Below, piece by piece: positions 26,207-35,663 of a stretch of DNA of 64,000 nucleotides. The notes beneath the pieces were generated by a model. It ran no database searches. It was not told the origin of the DNA and worked only from the letters and a program-made list of their open reading frames with translations. Numbering within the stretch: the stretch's first letter is position 1; each line of letters opens with the position of its first letter. Position numbers and translations under genes: made by a program. This stretch comes from Bacillota bacterium (GTDB lineage: Bacteria > Bacillota > Clostridia > Lachnospirales > Lachnospiraceae). Location: contig CABJAN010000008.1 of assembly GCA_902363515.1 (NCBI GenBank), positions 1 to 64,000 on the forward strand. The letters are read 5' to 3'.

Positions 26207-27244
26207 TTATCTCTCTCTCACTACAGGAAACCGGATATCCACCTGAAATCCTTCCCCGTATTCTGACCTGGCTTCACAGGTCAGATTCAGGCTCTTTGCC
26301 ATTTCTCTTACCAGATACAGCCCCATTCCTGTAGTTTTCTTATTCACTTCCTGGTTATCGCCTGAAAATCCTTTTTCAAAAACAAAGGGCAAATCGGAAG
26401 GCTTTACCCCAATTCCATTATCTCTGACCGAAAGGATAATCTCTTTCTCCTTTTCTTCTGCCTCAAAGACAATTTCCTTTTCCAAAGCACTTGCAGGCAG
26501 ATAGGTAATACTGTTACTTAAAATCTGGGCAAGCATAAATTCCAATCCTTTTCTGTCTATATGCACTTCTATATCTCCCAGTTTCAAATCTACCTTTATC
26601 TGCTTCTCTTCCAGAAAATATCCATAGTCTTCCACTACACTTTCCACACATTTCTGCAGGGAAATTCTCTGAAAAAGGTAATCCTTATGTTCGCAATGCA
26701 GTCTGGAATAATAGAGAATCTGTTCTGCATATTCCTGTAGTTTTCCATTTACATGACGCATTCTCTGATACACTTCCCGGCTCATTTCATCCCTGCGGTT
26801 ATCCAGAATCAAAGTACACAGGGCAACCGGTGTTTTCATCTCATGAACCCAGGTTTCTATATACTCACTCTGGTCTTTTTTCTCTGTTTCCAACTGCTTT
26901 TCTCTGCTTTGACTGTCCCGCAGTTTCTTTCCCAGCTCCTGCAGCAAATAGATTTCATGGGAAGAAAGCATCTTAGCATCCAGATGTTTTTCCCATATTT
27001 CTCCTTCTTCTAAAAGACTTTCCAGATATTCTTTTTTCCTCCAGTATTTCCCATATAAACCAACAAAAAATCCTGTTAAAAGCACTGCGGTAAACAGCAG
27101 AATCAGCATTACAAGGGCTTCTGCTTTCTTATCATCAATAAGCCATACAATCCAAAAGCAGAGCAGATCCAGCCCTGCAAATAAGAAACATTTCCACTTA
27201 TTTTCCCAAAATAACGCTCTCAGAATCCTGCCTTTCTCCCTCAT
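26207..27244 (-). CDS. bceS: BceS-type intramembrane-sensing histidine kinase
   Basis: A 345-aa kinase with two closely spaced membrane helices (about 19-36 and 43-63) and almost no outside loop. This is typical of BceS kinases, which sense peptide antibiotics through their ABC transporter. The phospho-acceptor is His134 in WVHEMKTPVALC. The ATPase part has ILSNSITYLP, DNGIGV and GMGLYLVREM. Start chosen at 27244, with GGAAAGGAAG upstream; it overlaps the end of bceR by 47 nt. Last gene of the module. Confidence 0.88.
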   Translation of the reverse strand: MREKGRILRALFWENKWKCFLFAGLDLLCFWIVWLIDDKKAEALVMLILLFTAVLLTGFFVGLYGKYWRKKEYLESLLEEGEIWEKHLDAKMLSSHEIYLLQELGKKLRDSQSREKQLETEKKDQSEYIETWVHEMKTPVALCTLILDNRRDEMSREVYQRMRHVNGKLQEYAEQILYYSRLHCEHKDYLFQRISLQKCVESVVEDYGYFLEEKQIKVDLKLGDIEVHIDRKGLEFMLAQILSNSITYLPASALEKEIVFEAEEKEKEIILSVRDNGIGVKPSDLPFVFEKGFSGDNQEVNKKTTGMGLYLVREMAKSLNLTCEARSEYGEGFQVDIRFPVVRER

Positions 27245-27926
27245 AGTTCTTCCTTTCCAGACAATATCCCTGACCTCTGATGGTTTGAACCCGTCCTTCA
27301 AGCCCAAATCCTCTCAGGGATTTCCTGAGTCTTGTCATGTTTACCTGGAGAATATTTTCATCTACATATTCTGCTGTCCCCCATACTCCCTGGAACAATT
27401 CCTGCTTGGTCACAAGCTCTCCTTTTTTGTGAATCAACAGTTCCAAAAGTTTTCCTTCTGTCTCCGGCAATACAGCAGATTGTCCATCAACAAACAGGGT
27501 ATATGTATTCTTATCCAGATAAAATCCCTCTCCATCCTCCATATGAGAAAATCTTTCGTAAAAGCCTTTAGAGCGGCGCAGCAGGTTTTGAATCCTGGCC
27601 AGCAGCCGCTCTTTATGAAAGGGTTTTGTAAGATATTCCTCCGCCCCCAGTTCCAGTCCGTGAATCTCATCTTTTAACTGTGTCCTGGATGTAAGAATCA
27701 TCACAGGACACTGACTTTTTTCCTTTAACTTTTTGCAGATTTCAAAACCGGACTGCCCCGGAAGGTTCACATCAAGAAGCACCAAATCCGGATGACTCTT
27801 CAGAATTTCTTCATATGTCTTTTGAAAGGTCTGAACTTCATACACCTCATATCCAGCCTTCCTAAGAATCAGGGATAATTCTTCCCGCATAAAGCTCTCG
27901 TCTTCTACAATGGTAATCCGTATCAT
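27198..27926 (-). CDS. bceR: BceR-type response regulator
   Basis: A 242-aa OmpR-family regulator. The receiver has VEDESFM at the N-terminus, the phospho-acceptor Asp52 in LVLLDVNLPG, and Lys in LTKPFHKERLL. The winged-helix domain ends in VQTIRGQGYCLE. An extra tail of about 18 residues after the usual end runs into the kinase gene. It would activate bceAB from the inverted-repeat site at 30877-30893. Confidence 0.9.
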   Translation of the reverse strand: MIRITIVEDESFMREELSLILRKAGYEVYEVQTFQKTYEEILKSHPDLVLLDVNLPGQSGFEICKKLKEKSQCPVMILTSRTQLKDEIHGLELGAEEYLTKPFHKERLLARIQNLLRRSKGFYERFSHMEDGEGFYLDKNTYTLFVDGQSAVLPETEGKLLELLIHKKGELVTKQELFQGVWGTAEYVDENILQVNMTRLRKSLRGFGLEGRVQTIRGQGYCLERKNYEGERQDSESVILGK

Positions 27927-27936
27927 CCTGGCACCT

Positions 27937-30045
27937 CTAATCTTCTTCCCTCTTCCTTTTCATCAATTCCCGTATGGTTCTGTCACTGGCCCGCATAACA
28001 GCCATCATGTACAGATATTCTACCACACAAATCACAAGAATCACAAGAATTCCCACGAAAATAATATGGTTCTTCTGCATCTTAAAGTAAGAAGAAAGCA
28101 AACCTTCTGTAAAAGATAAAATTCCAAATACAGCGCTGACACAGGCTACCAGAACCGGCAGAAGGAAATACCAGCGAATCTGTGTTCTTCCTGATTTAGA
28201 AAGAGCCTCATAACTGCCTCCTAAAGCCACAAGAGTCTGATACCGTTTCCCTGTCTGTCTCTGATACAGCAGATACTGAGTTCCAAGGGCAGTGTTGGCT
28301 ATTACCAGGAAAATCACTCCCAGGTACAAGGTTGTATAGCTCTCTGCAATAATGTAAAATAAATGCCGACCAATATTTTCTACGTAACTTTCATACGCCA
28401 CTTCTGTCTGCTCTCCAAAGGCTGTCTGGTTCAGTTCCTGATTGATTTCTGAAATAGCCTGAATCAAGCCCTGCTCCCTGACTACACTTTCCTTTAGTAC
28501 GCCATTCCAATAGGTGCTGACATTATTCTCTCTTTTCGATACAGCCTCCCAAAACAGGTCATCCGGCAAAACCAACGCATAGGCAAGGGTAATGGCTGAA
28601 TCTGTTACAATATCATACTCTGCCAGTTCTCTGCTTAGCGTATACGGTTCTCCGTTCAAATAGACCTTCAAATCCTCCTGTAGTATCTTTTTCAGGATTT
28701 CCGCCTTACCTCCTACCGAAAATTCAGAACTTGCATAGAGCATCATTTCATTTTCTTTTAAAGAAATTTCTGATTCTCCTGCTGCCTTTAACAAGGCATT
28801 ATAATCGGAAATACACAAAATATGGGGAAAGGAAAGGAATCCATTTTCCTCAAAATCATAAAGCACATTTTCTTTTCCCTCACTGTCTTTTTCTGCTTTC
28901 AAAGCACGCAGAATATTTTCATAATCCAGCTCATAAAATCCCTTTTCCGGCTCCCCGCTTACCATCAAATCCGTATCCAGATTACTGGTATGCATGGGAT
29001 AAAAAGCCTGAAATTTCTCCATAACCCCACTTTCTTCCAGTGTTTTTTTCACCTTTTCCTCTTCTCCGGAAAAGGTGTAGTCCATATGATGCACCGGTTT
29101 TTCTGTCAAAGCAGAAGAGATTCCAAAGGCCATACAGCAAAAAGAAATCAGCGCCAAAAGAGAAATCACTGCCAGGGAACCATTTTTCAGAAAAACACTC
29201 TCCTGAAGCTGGCGTAATGTAAAGGATCCAAGGCCTGGTTTTCCCTTTTGTTTTTTCATCATATAATTAAAAAACGGATACAATCCCTGGAAAAACAGAA
29301 AGGTACCTGTTGTCCCACAAAGCAGAAGACCCAATAAAAGTTTCATACTCATCAGTGTAAAATCCCTTGCGGCAAGTCCGATTCCATAGGCTGCAATCAA
29401 AAGCATCACTCCTGCAACCAGACAGGAAACCGACTCTGTTTTTCTCTGCTTTTTCTCTCTTCCCACAGCGCTGTTTTTCATTAAATCCATTGGTTCTTTG
29501 TGTACGGTTCTCCCACTCAAAATCACCAAAGTCACAAGTTTTACCAATAAAAGACCACCCACAGTCCACAAAATTCCTGTCATGGAAATGGTAAATTTGT
29601 GCCCTAAAATTCCAATTCCCACTACTCTTGCCACTGCCAGACTGGTAACTTCTGAAAACAAAACTGCCATTGGTAATCCAATCATAAGAGATAAAAACGT
29701 ATTTAGCAAATCCTCTGCAATCAGCATAAAAAACAACCGGCTTCGCTTCATTCCCAGCATCAGATACATTCCCAGCTCATGATTTCTCCTCTCCATCTGA
29801 TATCTGGTAGTAAAAAATACCAGGAAGAAAATCACACACAGGGAGAACACATACAATGCAGGAACCAGACTCAAAAGCTTATGAACCGCATCGCTTTCCA
29901 TGTCTTTGATAAACCGTATCACATCCATATTTTCCAGAGAAAGTATTACATAAAAGGCAATAATGGCAATAATCATAGAAACAAAATAAATGCTGTTTTC
30001 TTTTCTGTTTGCCCTGCTGTTTCGTTTAATCAAGCTATAAAACAT
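27937..30045 (-). CDS. bceB: BceB-type ABC transporter permease
   Basis: A 702-aa FtsX-superfamily permease with about ten membrane helices and one large outside domain (about residues 310-540) between helices 7 and 8. This is the layout of peptide-antibiotic detoxification permeases. The N-terminus YSLIKRNSRANRKENSIYFV and the stretch TRYQMERRNHELGMYLMLGM are family-typical. It both removes the antibiotic from its cell-wall target and signals flux to BceS. It overlaps bceA by 11 nt. Confidence 0.92.
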   Translation of the reverse strand: MFYSLIKRNSRANRKENSIYFVSMIIAIIAFYVILSLENMDVIRFIKDMESDAVHKLLSLVPALYVFSLCVIFFLVFFTTRYQMERRNHELGMYLMLGMKRSRLFFMLIAEDLLNTFLSLMIGLPMAVLFSEVTSLAVARVVGIGILGHKFTISMTGILWTVGGLLLVKLVTLVILSGRTVHKEPMDLMKNSAVGREKKQRKTESVSCLVAGVMLLIAAYGIGLAARDFTLMSMKLLLGLLLCGTTGTFLFFQGLYPFFNYMMKKQKGKPGLGSFTLRQLQESVFLKNGSLAVISLLALISFCCMAFGISSALTEKPVHHMDYTFSGEEEKVKKTLEESGVMEKFQAFYPMHTSNLDTDLMVSGEPEKGFYELDYENILRALKAEKDSEGKENVLYDFEENGFLSFPHILCISDYNALLKAAGESEISLKENEMMLYASSEFSVGGKAEILKKILQEDLKVYLNGEPYTLSRELAEYDIVTDSAITLAYALVLPDDLFWEAVSKRENNVSTYWNGVLKESVVREQGLIQAISEINQELNQTAFGEQTEVAYESYVENIGRHLFYIIAESYTTLYLGVIFLVIANTALGTQYLLYQRQTGKRYQTLVALGGSYEALSKSGRTQIRWYFLLPVLVACVSAVFGILSFTEGLLSSYFKMQKNHIIFVGILVILVICVVEYLYMMAVMRASDRTIRELMKRKREED

Positions 30046-30811
30046 TGGCGCTTCCTCCTCCCAGTTGAGCCATAACCTCTAAAATTCTCCTGTAAAAGTC
30101 GTTCTGACTCTCCTCCGGAATCTGTCGTCTCAGCTCATGAAACAGCACTCCATCCTGAATAAATAAAATTCTGGAACAAAAACTTGCAGCATTGGGGTCA
30201 TGAGTCACCATCATAATGGTTGTGCCATAATTATCCCGGATTCCTCTTAGCATTTCCATCAATCGTTTGGAATTCTTGCTGTCCAGGGCTCCTGTTGGCT
30301 CATCTGCCAGAAGAATCTCCGGCTTTACAATCAAAGCTCTGGCAGCGGCCACCCTTTGTTTCTGTCCTCCTGACATCTGAGATGGAAACTTCTGCAGCAC
30401 ATCCTCAATTTCCAGATAATCCGCCAAATCCTTTAGTCTTTCTTCTACTTCCTTTCGATTCAGCTTATGGATTTCCGCCGGAAGGAGAATATTTTCTTCC
30501 CCTGTCATATGGTCTAAAAGTTCAAAGTCCTGAAACAAATATCCCACCTGACTTCCTCGAAACCTTGCCAGACGGCTGCCTTTCAAATTACTGATATCCT
30601 CCCGCTTCAACAAAATATGTCCCTCTGTAGGCATTACCATGGTGGCAATACAATTTAGCAAAGTTGTCTTCCCAGAACCGCTGCTCCCCATAATCCCCAG
30701 AAATTCGCCATCCAATACCTGAAAAGAAATCCCGTTTAAAGCGGTGGTAGCTCCTTCATTTTTTCCATATATCTTTTTCAATGATTTTACTTCTAATAAT
30801 TTGTCCTGCAT
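30035..30811 (-). CDS. bceA: BceA-type ABC transporter ATP-binding protein
   Basis: A 258-aa ATPase of the MacB/BceA class. Walker A is MGSSGSGKTTLLN, the signature is QMSGGQKQRVAAARAL, Walker B is [12 protein letters not shown], and the H-loop is MMVTHDPNAA. First gene of a four-gene unit bceA-bceB-bceR-bceS, which probably protects against cell-wall-active peptides. The ligand cannot be read from the sequence. Confidence 0.93.
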   Translation of the reverse strand: MQDKLLEVKSLKKIYGKNEGATTALNGISFQVLDGEFLGIMGSSGSGKTTLLNCIATMVMPTEGHILLKREDISNLKGSRLARFRGSQVGYLFQDFELLDHMTGEENILLPAEIHKLNRKEVEERLKDLADYLEIEDVLQKFPSQMSGGQKQRVAAARALIVKPEILLADEPTGALDSKNSKRLMEMLRGIRDNYGTTIMMVTHDPNAASFCSRILFIQDGVLFHELRRQIPEESQNDFYRRILEVMAQLGGGSANVL

Positions 30812-30847
30812 TCTTCCTGCCCCTTTCCTTTTGTTCTATCTGCCTTT

Positions 30848-30893
30848 ATTATAAAAGAAACCAGGTGAAAATGACACTTACAGTTCTTGTAAG
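30848..30893 (-). promoter_or_regulatory. bceA promoter with candidate BceR site
   Basis: CTTACA-N5-TGTAAG (30877-30893) is a perfect 6-bp inverted repeat just upstream of a poor -35 (TGTCAT or GTGTCA) and a good -10 TATAAT (30848-30853). A weak -35 next to a palindrome is typical of response-regulator-activated promoters. Binding by BceR is inferred. Confidence 0.6.
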
Positions 30894-30909
30894 ATTTGTC
30901 CCAGACTTG

Positions 30910-30938
30910 TTGCAGTTTCTGAGGCTTTATGGTACACT
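30910..30938 (+). promoter_or_regulatory. Promoter of the Rpn-like gene
   Basis: A -35 TTGCAG (30910-30915) and a -10 TACACT (30933-30938) are separated by 17 bp, divergent from the bceA promoter. Confidence 0.5.
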
Positions 30939-31112
30939 GAGAAAAAGCAAATTTTCTATTTTATCAAAATCTATTTTAGATATCTGATTCATTTCCAATA
31001 ACAGGGAAGTTCCTTCCTTGTCTTTTCAGAAAATTCATGCTTTCCATACCCACTATAAGCAGGAGTTTTCTAAAAAGAAATCTCCTGGACAACAGAATAA
31101 AGGAGGTTTTAT

Positions 31113-32051
31113 ATGGAAATGCCCAAAACAGAACCAGAAAACCCTGCTCTGCGCCAATGGCATCCAGCCTTTTACGCCGGAGCACAGATTGAACTTCAGG
31201 AAGATGCGGACAATCTCATCTTTGAAAACGAACATCAACTGGGGACAAAACCAAAAGGCATTGATGTCTTAATCATCAAAAAACAGGTCAACCGGCCAGT
31301 AAAAAAGAATATCGGGAAACTATTCCGTAAGCACAACATTATAGAGTACAAAAGTCCTACCGATTACTTAAATATAGACGATTTTTATAAAGTCTATGGA
31401 TATGCCTGCTTTTATAAATCAGATGTCAGCCGGGTAAACAGTATTCCTATTGAGGAACTGATAATTTCTTTTGTCGGCCATGGCTATCCCAGAAAGCTCA
31501 TGAAACATCTGAAAAAGAAACGTGGTTTCCGTATACAAAAAATGGATGCTGGAATTTATTATATTCTTGGGGACTTTATACCAATCCAAATCATTGTAAC
31601 CCGCTACCTATCTCCAGAGAAAAATCTATGGCTTTCCAGCCTCACAGACCATCTAAAAGACAAGGAAGTGGCAAGAAAACTGCTGGAGGATTTCGGAAAC
31701 CATAAACAGGAAATTTTATACCGTTCTGTAATGAACATCATTATGCAGGCAAACAAAACACAGTTTCAGGAGGTGAAAGATATGTTATGTGAAGCATTAG
31801 AAGAATTAATGAAAGATGAATTAGAAGCCAACCGAAGTCGCGGGCTTTCCGAGGGACGTATGAAAGGACTTCAGGAAGGACTTGCTGAGGGACGCGCTGA
31901 AGGACTTGCCGAAGGACAACAGCAGGCAACAGACCGTCTGAATGCTCTGACTTTAAAGCTTGCAGAACTTGGTAGAACAGATGACATTATAAAAGCGGCT
32001 TCCGATACTTCCTATCAGAAAAAGCTCCTAGAAGAATTAGGCATATCCTAA
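31113..32051 (+). CDS. Rpn/PD-(D/E)XK-nuclease-like protein with EGR repeats
   Basis: A 312-aa protein. The N-terminal half resembles the PD-(D/E)XK nuclease fold of Rpn (recombination-promoting nuclease) proteins: GIDVLII supplies the Asp and NIIEYKSP the Glu and Lys. Residues about 245-275 are short repeats (GLSEGRMKGLQEGLAEGRAE), a feature common at the C-terminus of these families in Clostridia. The start ATG follows AAAGGAGG. Nuclease activity is inferred. The gene is usually multicopy in Lachnospiraceae genomes, and a broken relative lies at 61830-62658. Confidence 0.75.
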   Translation: MEMPKTEPENPALRQWHPAFYAGAQIELQEDADNLIFENEHQLGTKPKGIDVLIIKKQVNRPVKKNIGKLFRKHNIIEYKSPTDYLNIDDFYKVYGYACFYKSDVSRVNSIPIEELIISFVGHGYPRKLMKHLKKKRGFRIQKMDAGIYYILGDFIPIQIIVTRYLSPEKNLWLSSLTDHLKDKEVARKLLEDFGNHKQEILYRSVMNIIMQANKTQFQEVKDMLCEALEELMKDELEANRSRGLSEGRMKGLQEGLAEGRAEGLAEGQQQATDRLNALTLKLAELGRTDDIIKAASDTSYQKKLLEELGIS

Positions 32052-32053
32052 AA

Positions 32054-32097
32054 AATCCCCACAGAAAGGCAGTTGTACCTGCACCTTTCTGTGGGAT
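32054..32097. terminator. Bidirectional terminator between convergent genes
   Basis: A stem of about 15 bp (one bulge) is formed by AATCCCCACAGAAAGG and CCTTTCTGTGGGATT, with A- and T-runs on either side. It serves the Rpn-like gene (+) and the ABC permease gene (-). Confidence 0.85.
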
Positions 32098-32101
32098 TCT
32101 T

Positions 32102-35100
32102 TTATTCCACACTTTTCAAGGATTCCACCATATCAATTTTCTTGAGTTTAAAATACATCACCACATTTACAAAAACAGAAAATCCAAAGGTCAAAAGCGC
32201 GCTGTATACAAAGCTGATATTTTCTATAATTCTGGTAAACATCACACTGTCAATCTCTACTGTGGTAATTACATAGCGGTGAAGCAGACTTCCAAGCAGT
32301 ACTCCGGCAACAGTCCCAATCAGAGTCAGCAGAATATTCTCACGATATACATATGCGGATACCTCATTATCATAAAAGCCAAGTACTTTAATGGTAGCCA
32401 GCTCCCGCTTACGCTCTGTAATATTGATATTATTCAGATTGTAAAGCACTACAAAAGCCAGCAGACCAGCTGAAATAATCAGTACCACAATAACAATATC
32501 CAGACTTTCCAGCATCTCATCCAAACGTTCTTCCATGTTATAAGTATAAGATACATTCAAAGCCGCCCGTTTCTCCAGAATATTCTCTCCTATTGCTCCC
32601 AGCTTCTTTTCATCCAAGTCCTTCATCTTAAAATAAATATTATTCTCTTCTACAGGCTTTCCATAAATCTCTTCATAAAGTTCAGGAGAAAGATACAAAT
32701 AATGTTCCATATAGTTTTCGCAAATATTGGTAATGGTAATCTCTGTAAATTCTCCATCCTGGCTTTCCACAGACAGCTTGTTGCCCTTTTTTATTCCCAA
32801 CGCTTTGGCTGCCTTTTCTGTCAAAATAGCATCCTTTTCACCCAGTTCATACGTTTCGTGGGTTCTTCTGTCTCTATAAACCAGAAAATCCTTATTTTTC
32901 TCTAAATCAAGAGGCGCATAGAGATAGACTTCTTTTTTCTCATTTCCCTTTTTCACATTGGTTTTCTTTAAATACCCCTTGGAAACAGCAGAAATTTCTT
33001 TTTCCTCTTCCAGATATGTCTCAAGGTCTTTCCTGTCTTCCTCATCTGCATCTGTATTCAAAATAATCATACCATCATAAAGCTGTAGTTCCTCATACTG
33101 CAAGGTTCCAATGGAAAAAATAGAATCTCTCAGACCAAAGCCCACAATCATCAAAGCCATACAGCCTCCGATTCCAAAAACCGTCATGAAGAACCGCTTT
33201 TTATAGCGAATCAGATTCCGGATAGTTGATTTCCAGATAAAGCCAAGCCGTTTCCACAAAAATGGCAGATATTCCAGAAATACTCTTTTTCCCTGCTTTG
33301 GTGCAGGAGGGCGCATAAGAACTGCCGGCTGTGCAGCCAGCTCCTTATAGCAGGCCAGCAAGGTTGCAAGTCCGGTACACAGTGCTGCTGCCACAGTAGC
33401 CCAAATTCCATACTTCATATTATAGGGAATCACCACATCCGGTACATGAGTATACATAATCTTATAGGCTGTAATAATAATATACGGAAATATTTTTTCT
33501 CCAAAAAGTACTCCGAAAATGCTGCCTCCAATGGTTGCAGTCATAGCGTAATTCAGATACTTTCCTGCTATGCTCATTTTTCCGTATCCCAGTGCCTTCA
33601 GCGTACCGATTTCTGTCCTTTGTTCCTCCACCATGCGGGTCATAGTTGTAAGGCTGATAAGAGCTGCCACAATAAAGAACAAAATAGGAAATACTTCCCC
33701 AATGGCGCGCATACGGTCAGCATTATCTCCATATCCGGCATAATCCGTAGTGATGCTGCGGTCATTTACATACCATTTTGCATCTTCAATATCTTCTATT
33801 TTCTGTTTTGCCTCCTTGATTTCGTTTTCTCCATCCTGGATTTCCTGTTCTGCTTCCGCCTTGCCTTCCTCATATTCCTTTCTGGCATCCTCTAATTTCT
33901 TCTCATTTTCCGCAATTTCTGCTTCTCCCTTTTCAATCTCCTGCTCTCCTGCATGAATTTTGCTCCATCCACTGTCAATCTGCTGCTGCCCCTTAGCAGC
34001 CTGCTGTTTTGCCTCTGCAAGCTGAGCTTCTCCAGATGCAATCTGATTTTTTGCTTCCTGCAGTTGTGCCTTTGCCTTATCTAACTGGGGCTTCTGCTCT
34101 TCCAACTGTCCTCTGGCTGCTTCCAGCGCTTTCCGGCTCTCTTCAATTTCCGGCTTCTGGGCATCTAATTGTGCTTTTTGTTCCTTTAGCGCTGCCAGTT
34201 GAGCCTCTGCCTGAGGTTTCTGCTGTTCTAAAAATTGCTTTTCCTGTTCCTCTAAAGCCACCTTTGCCTGAGCAAGCACCTGCTCCTGCTGGGAAATCTG
34301 CGTTTTAGCAATCTCAATCTGGCTTATAAGCGCCTGCTTCTCCTCTTCTGAAAGCCCTTCCTGCTTTAGCTGTTCCTCCATTTCTGCAACCTGTCCTCTG
34401 GCTGCTTCCAGCGCTGCCACCCCTTGCTCATACTCTCCTCTGGCCGCTTCCAGCGCCTGCATGCCCTGTGCAATCCCCTGCTCTATCTGTCTGATGCCCG
34501 CCTCCAGGCTTGCGTAACCTGTATCAAACCTGGAAATTTCTGCTTCCCCGGCTTCTACTTTTGCCAGTGCCTCCTCATATTCCTGCTCTTTTTGCTGAAG
34601 CAGTGCCTCCTGAGTCTGAAGCTCCTGTTTTCCCTGGTTTAATTTTTGTTCCTCTGCCTGAATCTGTGCATATGCCCCATCTACCTGCTTCTGGCTGGAA
34701 TATAATTGGTTCCTTCCTTCTTCCAGTTCCTGTTTCCCTGCTGCCAGCTCTCTCTTTCCATCTGCAAGAGCCTGTTCTCCATCCCCAATCTGCTTCCATG
34801 CATCCGAAAGCTCCTGTTCTGCCCTGGCTTTTCCATCCGCCAGTTCCTGCTCCGCCTTCTTAAGCTCCTCCCCTGCTTCTTCTCTGATGGAATCAGCCCT
34901 TAATTTTCCCTGATAATCTCCAATATCTTCAATGTTCTTTAAAACCGTTTCCACTTTTTTATCATATTCCGGCGTAAAGGCGGTAAGCTCTTTGGCTCCC
35001 TCTGCGGTTATATAGCACTCTGTATATACCTCCAAAGAAAAGTCTTCAGGCAATATGGTCAGAAATCCACTGACTTCCCCGTTTCCAATATTACTGCTGC

Positions 35101-35653
35101 CACGCTCAAAGGAAATATAAGAAACACTGCTCCCAAGGCCTGTAATCTCATAAGTATCTGTCTGCAGCGTATCCGTAAGCGGGTCCCTGGTTCCGCTTAA
35201 CAGAGTAATAGAATCCCCGACTTTAAGTCCTGCAGAGGCCGCAAAGTCCTGATCCATCAGACACTCTCCTGACTTCTCAGGCATTCTTCCTTCCTCTGCC
35301 TTATAATCATTCATACTGTCTAAAACAGAAGATACATGAAGAATTTTCTGGTTTCCGTGGACATCCACCAACATATCTGCAGAATATCCCGGTTCTGCCT
35401 TTTCTACCCCTTCCACCTGTTCAATGGCTGTCACATCTTCCTCTGTAATGCCAAGCGTACCCATAACCTGAATATCCATAAAGTCATTTCGGTCAAAATA
35501 AGCATCTGCAGAATATCTCATATCCGGCTCTGCTGACCGGATTCCTGAGAAAAAGGCTACCCCCATAGCCACAATAAAGAAAATAGACAAAAATCTTCCC
35601 AGGCTTTTCCTTATTTCCATGTAAAAGTTTTTTCTTAATGCTCTTTTTTTCAT
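32102..35653 (-). CDS. ABC transporter permease (FtsX/MacB-like) with giant coiled coil
   Basis: A 1183-aa membrane protein. After one N-terminal helix (about 20-38) come a MacB-like outside domain (to about 250), a coiled coil of about 370 residues (about 255-625) rich in Ala, Glu, Gln, Lys and Gly, three membrane helices with an FtsX domain (about 650-780), a second outside domain and a final FtsX domain with three helices. Start chosen at 35653, after the ATPase stop; the frame to 35674 overlaps it. Its partner ATPase is the gene upstream. The substrate is unknown; a transenvelope or signalling role for the coiled coil is possible. Confidence 0.88.
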   Translation of the reverse strand: MKKRALRKNFYMEIRKSLGRFLSIFFIVAMGVAFFSGIRSAEPDMRYSADAYFDRNDFMDIQVMGTLGITEEDVTAIEQVEGVEKAEPGYSADMLVDVHGNQKILHVSSVLDSMNDYKAEEGRMPEKSGECLMDQDFAASAGLKVGDSITLLSGTRDPLTDTLQTDTYEITGLGSSVSYISFERGSSNIGNGEVSGFLTILPEDFSLEVYTECYITAEGAKELTAFTPEYDKKVETVLKNIEDIGDYQGKLRADSIREEAGEELKKAEQELADGKARAEQELSDAWKQIGDGEQALADGKRELAAGKQELEEGRNQLYSSQKQVDGAYAQIQAEEQKLNQGKQELQTQEALLQQKEQEYEEALAKVEAGEAEISRFDTGYASLEAGIRQIEQGIAQGMQALEAARGEYEQGVAALEAARGQVAEMEEQLKQEGLSEEEKQALISQIEIAKTQISQQEQVLAQAKVALEEQEKQFLEQQKPQAEAQLAALKEQKAQLDAQKPEIEESRKALEAARGQLEEQKPQLDKAKAQLQEAKNQIASGEAQLAEAKQQAAKGQQQIDSGWSKIHAGEQEIEKGEAEIAENEKKLEDARKEYEEGKAEAEQEIQDGENEIKEAKQKIEDIEDAKWYVNDRSITTDYAGYGDNADRMRAIGEVFPILFFIVAALISLTTMTRMVEEQRTEIGTLKALGYGKMSIAGKYLNYAMTATIGGSIFGVLFGEKIFPYIIITAYKIMYTHVPDVVIPYNMKYGIWATVAAALCTGLATLLACYKELAAQPAVLMRPPAPKQGKRVFLEYLPFLWKRLGFIWKSTIRNLIRYKKRFFMTVFGIGGCMALMIVGFGLRDSIFSIGTLQYEELQLYDGMIILNTDADEEDRKDLETYLEEEKEISAVSKGYLKKTNVKKGNEKKEVYLYAPLDLEKNKDFLVYRDRRTHETYELGEKDAILTEKAAKALGIKKGNKLSVESQDGEFTEITITNICENYMEHYLYLSPELYEEIYGKPVEENNIYFKMKDLDEKKLGAIGENILEKRAALNVSYTYNMEERLDEMLESLDIVIVVLIISAGLLAFVVLYNLNNINITERKRELATIKVLGFYDNEVSAYVYRENILLTLIGTVAGVLLGSLLHRYVITTVEIDSVMFTRIIENISFVYSALLTFGFSVFVNVVMYFKLKKIDMVESLKSVE

Positions 35654-35663
35654 ATCCACACAC

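Noticed and set aside
27198..27244. Frameshift between bceR and bceS
   Set aside because: The 47-nt overlap is long, but both proteins are complete with their family ends, and bceS has its own ribosome site.
33446..34903. Several long plus-strand frames opposite the coiled-coil permease
   Set aside because: They are antisense shadows caused by the repetitive Ala/Glu/Gln-rich codons of the permease.
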